A DNA stretch of 64,000 bases from PFJX01 sp964466195 (GTDB taxonomy: Bacteria; Pseudomonadota; Gammaproteobacteria; Burkholderiales; Thiobacillaceae), in the NCBI GenBank assembly GCA_964466195.1, contig CAYXMQ010000017.1, forward strand, positions 3,553-67,552, in the 5' to 3' direction. How positions within the stretch are numbered: position 1 is the first letter of the stretch; every line of letters begins with the position of its first letter. Under the pieces are notes generated by a model. It was not told where the DNA came from, did not search any database, and saw nothing but the letters and a program-made list of their open reading frames with translations. Shown piece by piece: positions 46,252 through 58,926 of the stretch. Both the position numbers and the translations under genes were made by a program.

Positions 46252-47985
46252 ATGCATATCGGCCTTGGATTCAAGTTAGCTGTCCTCCTGGCCGTATTCG
46301 GCGTCCTGGCGACGGGCCTGACCGGCTATTACTCCTACACGACCAGCCGCGCCATGCTGGTCACGGCGGCCGAGCATGACCTGTCGACCTCCAGCCAGTT
46401 TCTGGCGCGGCGCTTTTCCATCGCCCTGGAGGAAGTCGCCGCCAATGTCCGGCTGCTCGCCGCGTTGCCGGCGACCGTCGCCGTCGGCCAAGCCCCGCTC
46501 CGCTCAGGCAGCAAACCGCACATCGACGTCCTCGCAAACGTGTTTACGGCCTTGCTGAAGGTCCATCCCGAGTATTTTCAGGTGCGTTTGATCAGTGCGG
46601 ACCAGCACGGCCTGGAGTTGGTGCGGGTCGATCGCGATGCCGGCCGACTCACTCGCGTGAGCGGGCGTGATCTTCAGGAAAAGGGACATTTCTCTTACGT
46701 GTTCAATACGTTGCGGCTTGCGCGGGGCGAGGTGTTCCTGTCCAAGATCGGCATCAACCATGAACAGGGCGCCCATTCCGGTCTCGACAAGCCCACTCTG
46801 CGCGTGGCCACGCCGGTCTTGTCCGAGGTCGGCCAGGTGTTGGGCCTGGTGGTCGTCAACCTTGACCTGGATGGGCTGTTCGAGCTGTTGAAGACCGATC
46901 TGCCGGCGGATTACAGCCTCTATCTCAGCAATGAAGGAGGCGATTACCTCATTCATCCCGACCCGTCCCAGGCCTTCGGATTCGACCGCGGCCGGCGCGT
47001 CCTGCTACAGGACAGCTTCAGGGATGCCGCCGCCATTCTGGAGGGCAAGGCGGATACGGTGATCGAGCGGATCACGCCGCCGGGCGTCGATAGCGGCCTG
47101 GTCGCCGCGTTCCATAAATTGCCGTTCGGCGAGGCCGGGGCGCACCGGTTCGTGGTCGTCGGCTTGTCGATGCCGCTGGAGAAAGTGCTGAAGGAGACTC
47201 GTCAACTCGGCGCCAACACCGGCAGGATCGTGCTGGCCTTCAGCCTGCTCGCGGTATTCCTGGCGGTGCTGGCTTCACGCGTCCTCACCCGGCCGATCGG
47301 TGTGATGGTCCAGGCGGTCAAACGCTTTTCGCGTGAACACGTGATGGGTGAACTCCCGCTGGCGCGCAGCGATGAACTCGGCCAGCTCGCCCGCAGCTTC
47401 CATGACATGCAGGTCGAGATTCAGGCCCATCTGGCGGAATTGCACGACAGCCGCAACCAGCTCAACCACCTCGCCCGCCACGACGCCCTGACCGGCTTAC
47501 CCAACCGCCTGCAGTTCTTCGATCGCCTGGAGCATGCCGTGGCCGGCGCGCGCCGCAGCGGCAAGCGACTGGCCGTGTTCTTCATTGATCTGGATCGCTT
47601 CAAGGAAATCAACGACAGCATGGGCCACGCCGCCGGCGATGAGATCCTGAAAGCGGTCTCCCAGCGGCTCAGGGGCATGGTGCGTGAGGTGGATACCGTG
47701 GCCCGTCTGGGCGGCGATGAATTCATCATCCTGTTCGATTGCCTGGACGATGTGCAGCCGCTGCACATCCTGGCCGCGAAGATCATCCACGGCCTGTCGC
47801 AGCCGATCGAAATCGAAGGCCGCCCATTGCAGGTCAGCGCCAGCGTCGGCGTCAGCCTGTTCCCGCAGGATTCCTCCAACGCCAGCGAACTGGTGCACAA
47901 AGCCGACGTCGCGATGTACCTGGCCAAGACGCGCGGCGAGAACAACGCCCATTTCTATGCCCAGGGGGAGGAACGGGAGCGCTGA
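46252..47985 (+). CDS. Membrane diguanylate cyclase: Cache-HAMP-GGDEF
   Basis: A 577-residue sensor. Residues 8-30 are the first membrane helix, 35-310 a double Cache-like periplasmic domain, about 320-342 the second helix, then HAMP, and GGDEF from about 405. The active site GGDEF is at 487-491, and an inhibitory RxxD site (REVD, 478-481) lies five residues before it, so it should make c-di-GMP and be feedback-inhibited. There is no EAL domain. It is coupled to the periplasmic binding protein upstream, the likely input. Confidence 0.9.
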   Translation: MHIGLGFKLAVLLAVFGVLATGLTGYYSYTTSRAMLVTAAEHDLSTSSQFLARRFSIALEEVAANVRLLAALPATVAVGQAPLRSGSKPHIDVLANVFTALLKVHPEYFQVRLISADQHGLELVRVDRDAGRLTRVSGRDLQEKGHFSYVFNTLRLARGEVFLSKIGINHEQGAHSGLDKPTLRVATPVLSEVGQVLGLVVVNLDLDGLFELLKTDLPADYSLYLSNEGGDYLIHPDPSQAFGFDRGRRVLLQDSFRDAAAILEGKADTVIERITPPGVDSGLVAAFHKLPFGEAGAHRFVVVGLSMPLEKVLKETRQLGANTGRIVLAFSLLAVFLAVLASRVLTRPIGVMVQAVKRFSREHVMGELPLARSDELGQLARSFHDMQVEIQAHLAELHDSRNQLNHLARHDALTGLPNRLQFFDRLEHAVAGARRSGKRLAVFFIDLDRFKEINDSMGHAAGDEILKAVSQRLRGMVREVDTVARLGGDEFIILFDCLDDVQPLHILAAKIIHGLSQPIEIEGRPLQVSASVGVSLFPQDSSNASELVHKADVAMYLAKTRGENNAHFYAQGEERER

Positions 47986-48027
47986 GGCGCATAGGCCTGA
48001 CCTCGCCATGATCCCCGGCTTGCTCGC

Positions 48028-49692
<1,665 letters not shown>

Positions 49693-50054
49693 GGGGTCAA
49701 CGCAGTGCAGGAAATAGAAGGGCGGGATTGTGCAGGAAAAAACGCCGCCACACTGCCGAGCGTGCCTGGCCAGCCAGCGTACGGGAATCAATACGGGCGT
49801 GACGAATCGGCCTTGGGGCGGGCAGTTGGCCTGGCTTTGTGTGCGACAGTCGCCGGACGCTCGGGTCTGTCTCGAGTGGCTGAATCGCGCCGAAACCCTC
49901 GCTCTGTCTCCGGATGGCGCAGGGGTATGCCTGAAGGGGACGGCGCTTTTTAGCAGCCGGAGGCTTACCCAAATGCCGATAAAAATGCTGTATGTGATCC
50001 ACGTACGGGCGCCCCGGATGCCTTGCCGCAGGGGTCAAGCGAAAATCCCGGTAT
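49693..50054. other. Divergent intergenic region, ettA / MarR gene
   Basis: 362 bases without a supported gene. It must hold the promoters of ettA (minus) and the MarR-like regulator (plus). A short open frame runs across it on the plus strand but has no recognisable domain. I see no operator palindrome I would defend. Confidence 0.4.
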
Positions 50055-50609
50055 ATGACATCTCAGAAATTCGAAACATCGTTACCTCAAGAAGATGCCA
50101 CCGTCGCCTGGGCGCGGCGCAAGGAAACCATACGGGGAACGCTGAAGCTGTTTCGCGTTGTGCTCGATGCGGTAAAACGCCACGCTGAATGGGTGGAAGC
50201 TCGTCACGGCATTGGCGGCGCGGAACTCTGGGCGCTGTGGGAGCTGGGACAGGCGCCCGGCATGCGTGCGGTGGATCTGGCCAAGAGCATGGCTATCCTT
50301 CGCCAGTCGGCGGATGCCCTGTTGCAGGGGTTGTTGGTCAAGGGGCTGGTCAAGACCGAAATGTCCGCCGAATCGCAATCCCCCACCTATTTCCTGACCC
50401 TTGACGGCCAACGCATTTCCGACGCTTCGCCCGAATTCGGCCAGGGCGTGCTGAAGTCCGCCTTGGAACGTTTGCCAGACGCCATGCTGGAGCAGGTGGT
50501 TGTTTCCATGCGAGCGGTCACCGAAAACCTGCCATTCCGCGAGGATCAGGCGGCATTGATACCCTTGGCCGACATCGTGCGACCGAATGGGCTGGAACCG
50601 GTTCGCTAA
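50055..50609 (+). CDS. MarR-family transcriptional regulator
   Basis: A 184-residue winged-helix protein. ELWALWELGQAPGMRAVDLA, KSMAILRQSADALLQGLLVKG and TYFLTLDGQRI follow the MarR DNA-binding fold, with a longer C-terminal helix region. It is 39 bp before the small membrane channel gene and may control it. The start at 50055 has no strong ribosome-binding site, so the exact start is open. Confidence 0.75.
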   Translation: MTSQKFETSLPQEDATVAWARRKETIRGTLKLFRVVLDAVKRHAEWVEARHGIGGAELWALWELGQAPGMRAVDLAKSMAILRQSADALLQGLLVKGLVKTEMSAESQSPTYFLTLDGQRISDASPEFGQGVLKSALERLPDAMLEQVVVSMRAVTENLPFREDQAALIPLADIVRPNGLEPVR

Positions 50610-50648
50610 CTGGACGCCGTCCGCCGCTAGGCCAATTTGGAGAATTCT

Positions 50649-51317
50649 ATGGATATGCAAATCGAGTTGTTTCTGTCTTCGTTACAAGCTTTCTGGGGGC
50701 AGATTGCAGTGTTTTTGCCGAAATTGCTGGCCGCCTTTGTGCTGTTGCTGGCGGGTTGGTTGCTGGCGCGGGGCGTGCGGGCAGGCGTGAAGCGCGGTTT
50801 GGAGGCTCTGGGTTTCGGCAATATGGCGGAACGCTCGGGGCTGGAGGCGCTGTTGCGGCAAGGCGGCGTCGAGCTTTCACTGGCGGGGCTGATCGCCGGC
50901 GTGGCTTTCTGGCTGGTGCTGCTGATCGTGGCCGTCTCCGCCACCAACAGCCTGGGCCTAGATGCGGTGGCGGCGCTGGCCAACCGGGTCGTTTTGTATC
51001 TACCCAACGTGCTGGTGGCGATACTGGTGTTGGTGTTCGGTACGCTGTTGGCGCGCTTCATCAACCGGCTGCTATTCGTCTGGCTCAACAATCTCAAGTC
51101 GCCTGCCGCTCTTGCTATGAGCACGGGCGCTGAATATGCGGTGCAAATCTTCGCTCTGTTCATCGCGCTGGAGCAGTTGGATGTCGGTTCCGGCATGCTG
51201 ACCATCGCCTTTGCGATCTCCTTTGGCGGCCTGGTGCTGGCGCTGGCGCTGGCGTTCGGCCTGGGCGGGCGCGATTGGGCGACCGAGCGGATCAAGGAAT
51301 GGTCCGGCAAGAACTAG
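50649..51317 (+). CDS. Small membrane protein with mechanosensitive-channel-like TM helices
   Basis: A 222-residue protein with about four hydrophobic helices. FLPKLLAAFVLLLAGWLLARG and YLPNVLVAILVLVFGTLLARF are the TM_helix repeats found alone in CmpX-like proteins and beside MscS channels. No MscS beta domain is present. An osmotic or mechanical role is possible. GGAG lies before the ATG at 50649. Confidence 0.8.
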   Translation: MDMQIELFLSSLQAFWGQIAVFLPKLLAAFVLLLAGWLLARGVRAGVKRGLEALGFGNMAERSGLEALLRQGGVELSLAGLIAGVAFWLVLLIVAVSATNSLGLDAVAALANRVVLYLPNVLVAILVLVFGTLLARFINRLLFVWLNNLKSPAALAMSTGAEYAVQIFALFIALEQLDVGSGMLTIAFAISFGGLVLALALAFGLGGRDWATERIKEWSGKN

Positions 51318-51342
51318 CCATCCTGGCGCCGCTGGCAAATTG

Positions 51343-51386
51343 AACGGCCCGGTATTCGTCTGATCGACTACCGGGCCGTTGCCTTT
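51343..51386 (+). terminator. Terminator hairpin after the membrane-protein gene
   Basis: A 12-bp perfect stem, AACGGCCCGGTA (51343-51354) with its complement (51369-51380), a 14-base loop, then GCCTTTTC. It separates this gene from the convergent ABC-F gene. Confidence 0.75.
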
Positions 51387-51407
51387 TCTGCTTGCCGATC
51401 GGGGCGC

Positions 51408-53399
<1,992 letters not shown>

Positions 53400-53489
53400 A
53401 GCCCGCGATTATCGCCTGCCGAGCCTGCGGGTTGACGAATTCCATGCATCCGCTCAGGCTTTGAAGCACTCGTCAGCTCATCGGCTCCT

Positions 53490-55214
53490 ATGCGACGCCC
53501 TATCAGCCTGAAAATTTTCAGTATCACCACTGCGCTGCTGGCGTTGATGGTCCTGGTCGCCTGGTTGTCGGTATTCAATTTCCGCCTGCTCAACAATCAG
53601 GTGCATGCGCTGGCCGATTACTACCTGCCGCTGCAGCAGCAGGTCGCCAGCGTGGAAATCCTGGTGCGCCAGCAGATGGTGCATATGGAGCGGGTCATGG
53701 CCGGCATGGAGGCGGCCAGGCCGGACGCCGAGTTTCTGGCGCGGGAATCGGGCGATTTCGACAATCGCGGCGTCAATGCCGACCAGATCGTCGATTCGTC
53801 GCTGCGGCTGCTGGCCGAGGCGGAGGCGGCCAAGGATATTGAACTGGATCGCGTCACGCTGGCCGTGCTGGGCCGCCAGTTGCCGTCGATTCAGGCGGCG
53901 CGCCAACGTTTCCACGCCGCCTTCCGGATGTTCCAGATCGAGGCGGAAGAGGGCAACCGGCGCTCGGAGAAGATCGTGCGGGAAGCCTTGTTGCAGGAGA
54001 AGGACAACCTGGATGTTGAAATCCAGAAGGTCATCGATCTGCTCAACAAACTGACCCAGGACACCGCCCAACAGGCCAAGGCGGAGGAAGTGCGCGCCGT
54101 TCGCCTGAACTGGATCGTCACCGGCATCGCCACCGTGTTGGGGCTGATCTTCGCCTTCCTGGTGACGCGTTCTCTGGTCGAGCCGATCCGCCGCCTGATG
54201 GGCGGCACGCAGGCGGTGGAAAAGGGGGATCTGGGCGTGGAAATCCGGGTGCAGACCCGCGACGAGATCGCCGTGCTGGCGGATTCCTTCAACCACATGG
54301 TGCTGGGGCTGCGCGAGAAGGAGCACATCAGGGCGACTTTCGGCCAGTATGTCGACCCGCGCATCGTCCGCGGCCTGTTGGAAAACCGCCTGCCGGCGGA
54401 AGGCGGCCAGCGTCAGGTGATGTCAGTGTTCTTTTCCGATCTGGCCGATTTCACCCGCATGTGCGAAAGCCTGACGCCGGATGCGTCGGTGCGTTTTCTG
54501 AACCGCTATTTTTCGCTGATGGCCGAGATCATCCGGGCGCGGCAGGGCATCATCGACAAATTCATCGGCGATTCGGTGATGGCGTTCTGGGGCGCCCCCT
54601 TCAGCGAGGCCGCCGAGCATGCCGAACTGTGCTGCGCCGCCGCGCTCGACCAAATGGCCCGGCTGACGGCCTTCCGCGCCGATCTGCCGAATCTGCTGGG
54701 CGTGCGTTTCGGCCTGCCGAGCGTGGATATCCGCATGGGCATCGCCAGCGGCGAGGTCACGGTGGGCAATATCGGTTCGGAGACCGCGCGCGGCTACACG
54801 GTGATCGGCGATACCGTGAATCTGGCTTCGCGCCTGGAACAGGCCAACAAGTTTTACGGCACGCGCATTCTGGTCAGTGCGGAAACCCGCCATCTGGCCG
54901 GCGAAAGCCTGGTTTTCCGGGAAATCGACACCCTGCGCGTCGTCGGCAAGATCGAGCCGATCCGGGTTTACGAACTCGTCGCTTATCGCGCCGATCTGGC
55001 GGCCAAGCAAGCCGAACTGATTGCGCAGTTCGAAACCGGCCTGGCGCACTACCGCAAGCAGGACTGGGATGCCGCCGAGGCCGCCTTCAACGCCTGTCTG
55101 GCGCTTGCGCCGGACGACCGGCCGAGCGCCGTGTTGCTCGCCCGCGTGCAGGCATTCCGCCAGTCGCCGCCGGGTCAGGACTGGGACGGCGTCTGGATCG
55201 CGCTCAGCAAATAA
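53490..55214 (+). CDS. Membrane-bound class III adenylate/guanylate cyclase
   Basis: A 574-residue receptor cyclase. A helix at 12-32 and one near 207-228 flank a periplasmic helical sensor domain, then HAMP (about 230-282) and the CHD cyclase domain (about 310-490). VFFSDLADFT carries the first metal Asp, and GYTVIGDTVNLASRLE the second part of the site with the transition-state Asn/Arg. The end (about 510-565) resembles a TPR unit (HYRKQDWDAAEAAFNACLAL). It should turn an external signal into cAMP or cGMP. Confidence 0.88.
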   Translation: MRRPISLKIFSITTALLALMVLVAWLSVFNFRLLNNQVHALADYYLPLQQQVASVEILVRQQMVHMERVMAGMEAARPDAEFLARESGDFDNRGVNADQIVDSSLRLLAEAEAAKDIELDRVTLAVLGRQLPSIQAARQRFHAAFRMFQIEAEEGNRRSEKIVREALLQEKDNLDVEIQKVIDLLNKLTQDTAQQAKAEEVRAVRLNWIVTGIATVLGLIFAFLVTRSLVEPIRRLMGGTQAVEKGDLGVEIRVQTRDEIAVLADSFNHMVLGLREKEHIRATFGQYVDPRIVRGLLENRLPAEGGQRQVMSVFFSDLADFTRMCESLTPDASVRFLNRYFSLMAEIIRARQGIIDKFIGDSVMAFWGAPFSEAAEHAELCCAAALDQMARLTAFRADLPNLLGVRFGLPSVDIRMGIASGEVTVGNIGSETARGYTVIGDTVNLASRLEQANKFYGTRILVSAETRHLAGESLVFREIDTLRVVGKIEPIRVYELVAYRADLAAKQAELIAQFETGLAHYRKQDWDAAEAAFNACLALAPDDRPSAVLLARVQAFRQSPPGQDWDGVWIALSK

Positions 55215-55245
55215 GCCGGCGTGCGGATTCGGTTCGTTAAGCGTT

Positions 55246-55539
55246 TCAGTTCGTGCTATCCCAGTCGGAATGGCAGGTGCAGACCGGGCTGGTGGTGTTG
55301 TCGCAGCAAACGATCTTGCCCGCGCGGCAGCCGCAAACGCCTTTGTGACCCTTGCAACAATCGCTCTGGCTGATCTGGGCGAGGTCGATGCGCGGCCCGC
55401 TTTGTTCCGGGCAGGCTTGCAGGAATGGCGTTGCTTGCGGCAGCACGGACGCGACGGTCTGTGCGTTCTCGGCGAGCAGCGGCCCGGTTTGCATGACCGC
55501 GAATAGCGCAACCAGGCAAAGCAATAAATAGCGTTTCAT
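55246..55539 (-). CDS. Small secreted cysteine-rich protein
   Basis: A 97-residue protein: signal peptide (MKRYLLLCLVALFAVMQTG), then a C-terminal cluster with CCKGHKGVCGC, VCCDN and CTCHSDW, ten or so Cys in 45 residues. It may bind metal or form a disulfide-rich knot outside the cytoplasm. CTTGGAGG-type sequence before the ATG at 55539 supports the start. Confidence 0.75.
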   Translation of the reverse strand: MKRYLLLCLVALFAVMQTGPLLAENAQTVASVLPQATPFLQACPEQSGPRIDLAQISQSDCCKGHKGVCGCRAGKIVCCDNTTSPVCTCHSDWDSTN

Positions 55540-55965
55540 GAGGCCTCCAACGTGGTTCGTTACTACAAAAACGATCGAAAGCACGGATCGGTGCACCGCT
55601 TCAGTATCTGCCTATTCGGCCGGACGCTCTATGAAGTCGTTTGCCGGGCCGTCGCAACAACGACATGGACCCCTCAGGGGGGGCCGGGCAATTATCCCGT
55701 GCCGGGGTGCGGCCAGCCCGGCTCAGTCCGATACGCGGCGATTGGTACCAACGAAGTGACTAAAGGCTCGATGCGGAAACCGAGTCCGAAAAGCCTGCGG
55801 ACGCCTCGTCCTGATTCGACGCGCGGCCAAAGCGGGTCTCGCCGTCGCACCGATATTCTCGTCGAGCGGTTGGTACATCAGACCCATCACCTGATATCGG
55901 CGTGCCCAAAAAAACGGGTAAAGTTTTTTCCGCGCAGACCGATAATAGTTGCAATCAGTTAACGC
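55540..55965. other. Region upstream of the riboswitch
   Basis: 426 bases without a supported gene. A plus-strand open frame (55552-55962) has basic, low-complexity sequence and no domain. A -10-like GATAAT at 55941-55946 lies 20 bases before the aptamer and may be the riboswitch promoter; no clear -35 is seen. Confidence 0.4.
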
Positions 55966-56057
55966 TGACCTGCAAAGGGCAAACCCATCGAAAGATGGGG
56001 ACGCAAAGTCACCGGTCTAACGGGCTCACGCCCCATGACAGCGGGATCGCCAGGTAC
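55966..56057 (+). promoter_or_regulatory. c-di-GMP riboswitch aptamer (GEMM-I type)
   Basis: The conserved core is visible: AAAGGGCAAACC (55974-55985), the P1b hairpin CCCATC-GAAA-GATGGG (55984-55999) with its GNRA tetraloop, then GGACGCAAAGTCACCGGTCTA (55998-56018), a second arm, and ATGACAGCGGGATCGCC. Closing stem ACCTG (55968-55972) pairs with CAGGT (56051-56055). The G run in AGGGC is intact, which fits c-di-GMP rather than the variant cGAMP-binding form. It controls the DUF1631 and EAL-HDOD genes. Confidence 0.88.
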
Positions 56058-56059
56058 CT

Positions 56060-56087
56060 GATGGAGCCTCCGGCTCCATCCTTCCTT
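56060..56087 (+). terminator. Terminator-like expression platform of the riboswitch
   Basis: Hairpin GATGGAGCC (56060-56068), loop TCC, GGCTCCATC (56072-56080), then CTTCCTT. It starts two bases after the aptamer, which suggests that ligand binding alters termination. The pyrimidine tract is only partly U, so it may be weak. Confidence 0.65.
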
Positions 56088-56197
56088 GCCAGTCCCCCTT
56101 GTTTCATGCCCGACGGATTGCCCGGAAACGGGGCATTCCGGCCATTTCGGTTGCGGGAAGCGCGACTCGGGTCGCTCTGTGCGGCAAGGAAAGGATT

Positions 56198-57604
56198 ATG
56201 CGAGATGTAGATCTACAGCGAATGCACGCCAGGCTTGCCGACCCTGCCAGCCAAGCGGCGTGGGCGGCTTTGCCGATGCCGTTGCGCGAGTTTGGCGAGA
56301 TCGCCGGGCAGCGGCTGTCGCAAAGCCTGGCGGATGCGTTGCGCCATGCGGCGCAATTGCTTTTTTCCGATGGCGCCCAGGCGCTGACTGCGTATGAGCG
56401 CGAGGCCATGCTGGATGCGGCCGAATTCGGCCGGAAATACAAGGACCGGCTGGTCGCCGATTTTCTGAGCCACTTCGAGCAACGCTATGTCCGTGCATGC
56501 CAGTACAAGCCGACGCTGATGACGGCCTTCCGAATTGACTTCGATGCGCACGATCTTCAGATCGTCAATCACGACTTGCTGGATGACTCGCTGGAACCCG
56601 GTTTGCTGGCGCAGGACATCCAGAATTTATGCTGGGGTTCTTTGCATATTCTGACCCGCCATTTCGGCAAGCTGCTTGGCGCGGAAGCGATCGGTCCGAA
56701 CGACATGCCTCTCAGTCCCCGGCTGATCGAAGCGGCCTTGTCCGATGCGGTGCGTTCGCAGACTTGGCGACATGACGCGAAATTTCGTCTGGTTCGCCGT
56801 CTGCGAAAGTATCTGCCGGAGCAGGTCGACAGGCTGTATTGCGATCTGGCCGAATTGATGGACCCTGCCGTTCAGCGCTGCGCTACCGAATTCGCCACAT
56901 TTCCAGTGTTAGCCGCCGAGCCGGGCGGCCATGCGTCAGGCCGTGCCGGCCATGACCCGGGTGTGGAGAAACGCACGAATCAGCTCGTTGCCCCACCCGT
57001 TGATCCGCTTGCGGGCGCACTGGCCCTGGCGGCCGAACGCAAAATTGCAGCGCGCAGTCAGGGCGATGCCGCCGCCGGACTGGGGCGTCGCGTCGTCAGC
57101 GATGGCCATGTCGCTCCGCAGCGCACCAGGCTGCTTGCTGCCGCCGGCGCAAGCCAAGTTGAAGCCGGGCCAGTGCACGCTGCGCCTGGCGTGCAGGCTG
57201 AGTTGGCGAAATCCAAGCCGAAAGGCCAGGTCGTTAGCTCTTCCACACCGCGTTCGGCGGTATCGACCGCATTGCGGCAGGGTGTCGCCGCCCGTGCGGT
57301 CGCCCAGACCCAGGCCGCGTCGCCGGCCGAGCCGGTCCCGCCCGGCGACGCTCTGGCAGGGCTGAAGAGCGGCGCCTGGCTGGCGTTACGCAATGCAGCG
57401 GGCGGCTGGCAGGAGCTCAAACTGGCCTGGATCAGCCCGCACCGGAGCTTGTTCGTATTGACTAACCGCCGCGGCGAACGCGCGCTCTCGTTGGTGGCTG
57501 CGGACTTGGCCGCCGCGTTGCGGGAGGGCCGTGCGCGCATCGTCATGCCGCGCGAGGCCAATACATCCGATCCGGGCGGGCGGATCACCAAGAAAACCGC
57601 TTGA
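56198..57604 (+). CDS. DUF1631-like protein, short form
   Basis: A 468-residue cytoplasmic protein. The N-terminal half has LHFEQRYVRA-like and KFRLVRRLRKYLPEQVDRLY segments seen in DUF1631 proteins. A long, poorly conserved linker (about 260-385) follows. Residues 388-450 (LKSGAWLALRNAAGGWQELKLAWIS, written here in parts: GAWLAL, WQELKLAWIS) form the C-terminal beta domain, which resembles PilZ-like folds. Usual DUF1631 proteins are about 700 residues. AAGGA lies before the ATG at 56198. It is the first gene under the c-di-GMP riboswitch; a c-di-GMP link is inferred. Confidence 0.65.
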   Translation: MRDVDLQRMHARLADPASQAAWAALPMPLREFGEIAGQRLSQSLADALRHAAQLLFSDGAQALTAYEREAMLDAAEFGRKYKDRLVADFLSHFEQRYVRACQYKPTLMTAFRIDFDAHDLQIVNHDLLDDSLEPGLLAQDIQNLCWGSLHILTRHFGKLLGAEAIGPNDMPLSPRLIEAALSDAVRSQTWRHDAKFRLVRRLRKYLPEQVDRLYCDLAELMDPAVQRCATEFATFPVLAAEPGGHASGRAGHDPGVEKRTNQLVAPPVDPLAGALALAAERKIAARSQGDAAAGLGRRVVSDGHVAPQRTRLLAAAGASQVEAGPVHAAPGVQAELAKSKPKGQVVSSSTPRSAVSTALRQGVAARAVAQTQAASPAEPVPPGDALAGLKSGAWLALRNAAGGWQELKLAWISPHRSLFVLTNRRGERALSLVAADLAAALREGRARIVMPREANTSDPGGRITKKTA

Positions 57605-57616
57605 TAAGGGAGCGCC

Positions 57617-58912
57617 ATGATTTCATCGACCTTGCCGTCATCGAGTCTGCCTGTAGCCTTGTCCGACACCGAACGGGCCATCGGCGAGGCTGTTCGCCTG
57701 CCCCGATACATCACCCGCCAGCCCTTGCTGGATGCGGACTTTCGCATCCTCGGCTATGAACTCAAGATCAACGCGGCGAGCCCGCTGCCGGTTCTCCCCG
57801 GCGCGAACAGTCTGCAGCAAATCCAGGACGAAGCCTTGCTGGTCAGTATCGTCGATCTCGAATACCAACAGGCCTTGGGCCGCAAACTGACGCTGCTCAA
57901 TCTCGATGCGCTCTCGCTGGACAATCCTTTGTTGGAAAAACTGCCGCACGAGAGCGCCGTGATCGCCCTGCAGCCGACCCTCCCCACGCCGTCACTGCTG
58001 GCGCGCTGCCAGGCGCTGGCCCGAAATGGTTACGCGCTGGCCCTCGACGAAGCCGCTCTGTCGGCCGGCATGATCCCGCTGGCTCTTTACAGCCGATATC
58101 TGCGCTTCGATGTCGGCGACAACGATTTGATGTCGCTGTGTGACCGGTTGGTGCGCATCCACGCCATCCAGGGTCCGCGCCTGATCGCCCACAACGTGGA
58201 AACCGAGGAGGCCTTCTCGGCTTGCAAGAAACTTTCCTTTGACGTGTACCAGGGCTATTTTTTCACCCAGGTCAGGCCCGCTGCCGCGCGCGATATCGAC
58301 ACCAGCCGCCTGCGCATCGTCAAACTGTTGAATCTGGTCGCCAGCCATGTGGAATTTCCGCTGATCGAGGCGGAATTCAAGCCGGATCCCGGATTGACCT
58401 ACAAGTTGCTGCGCTTCATCAATTCCCCGGCAGTGGGGTTGCGCAGTCCGATCCGCTCGATCATCCATGCGCTGCTGATGCTCGGCCACGATCAACTCTA
58501 TCGTTGGCTGACGCTGTTATTGTTCACCCACTGCGAAACCGACGGACGCAGCCGCGCTTTGCTGCGCACGGCGCTGATCCGAGCCCGCTTCGCGGAAAAC
58601 CTGGGAGAAGGCCGACTGGGGGTGGAGGATCGCGGCGGGTTGTTCATTGTCGGCATCCTGTCCATGCTGGACGCGTTGCTCAATCTGGCGTTGGAACGGG
58701 CGCTCGCCGTCCTCAATCTGACGCAACCGGTCGTCGACGCCCTGTTGCATGATCGCGGCGTCTACGCACCCTATCTGCGCCTTGCCATCGCTTGTGAACG
58801 CGGCGATCGCCAGTCGATCGGCCAGATCGCGGATACATTGGGGCTGAGTCCCGAAGCCGTCAATCTCGCCCATATGAATGCGTTGATCTGGTCCGAAGGC
58901 ATGGACCTGTAA
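57617..58912 (+). CDS. EAL-like plus HDOD signalling protein (YuxH type)
   Basis: A 431-residue protein. Residues 25-200 are an EAL-like barrel that is degenerate: the start is YITRQPLLDADFRILGYEL and the catalytic EAL and Lys/Glu residues are not conserved (ALDEAAL in place of the later motif). Residues 215-400 are an HDOD domain (FPLIEAEFKPDPGLTYKLLR, SIIHALLMLG). YuxH-like proteins are signalling scaffolds. GGGAG lies before the ATG, 12 bp after the DUF1631 gene, in the same riboswitch-controlled unit. Confidence 0.85.
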   Translation: MISSTLPSSSLPVALSDTERAIGEAVRLPRYITRQPLLDADFRILGYELKINAASPLPVLPGANSLQQIQDEALLVSIVDLEYQQALGRKLTLLNLDALSLDNPLLEKLPHESAVIALQPTLPTPSLLARCQALARNGYALALDEAALSAGMIPLALYSRYLRFDVGDNDLMSLCDRLVRIHAIQGPRLIAHNVETEEAFSACKKLSFDVYQGYFFTQVRPAAARDIDTSRLRIVKLLNLVASHVEFPLIEAEFKPDPGLTYKLLRFINSPAVGLRSPIRSIIHALLMLGHDQLYRWLTLLLFTHCETDGRSRALLRTALIRARFAENLGEGRLGVEDRGGLFIVGILSMLDALLNLALERALAVLNLTQPVVDALLHDRGVYAPYLRLAIACERGDRQSIGQIADTLGLSPEAVNLAHMNALIWSEGMDL

Positions 58913-58926
58913 CCGTCAGCGCTTGA

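Noticed and set aside
55552..55962. A 136-codon open frame before the riboswitch
   Set aside because: Basic low-complexity sequence without a domain, ending at the aptamer; it more likely is leader or intergenic DNA.
57617..58912. The EAL-HDOD protein as an active c-di-GMP phosphodiesterase
   Set aside because: The EAL signature and metal-binding residues are not conserved.
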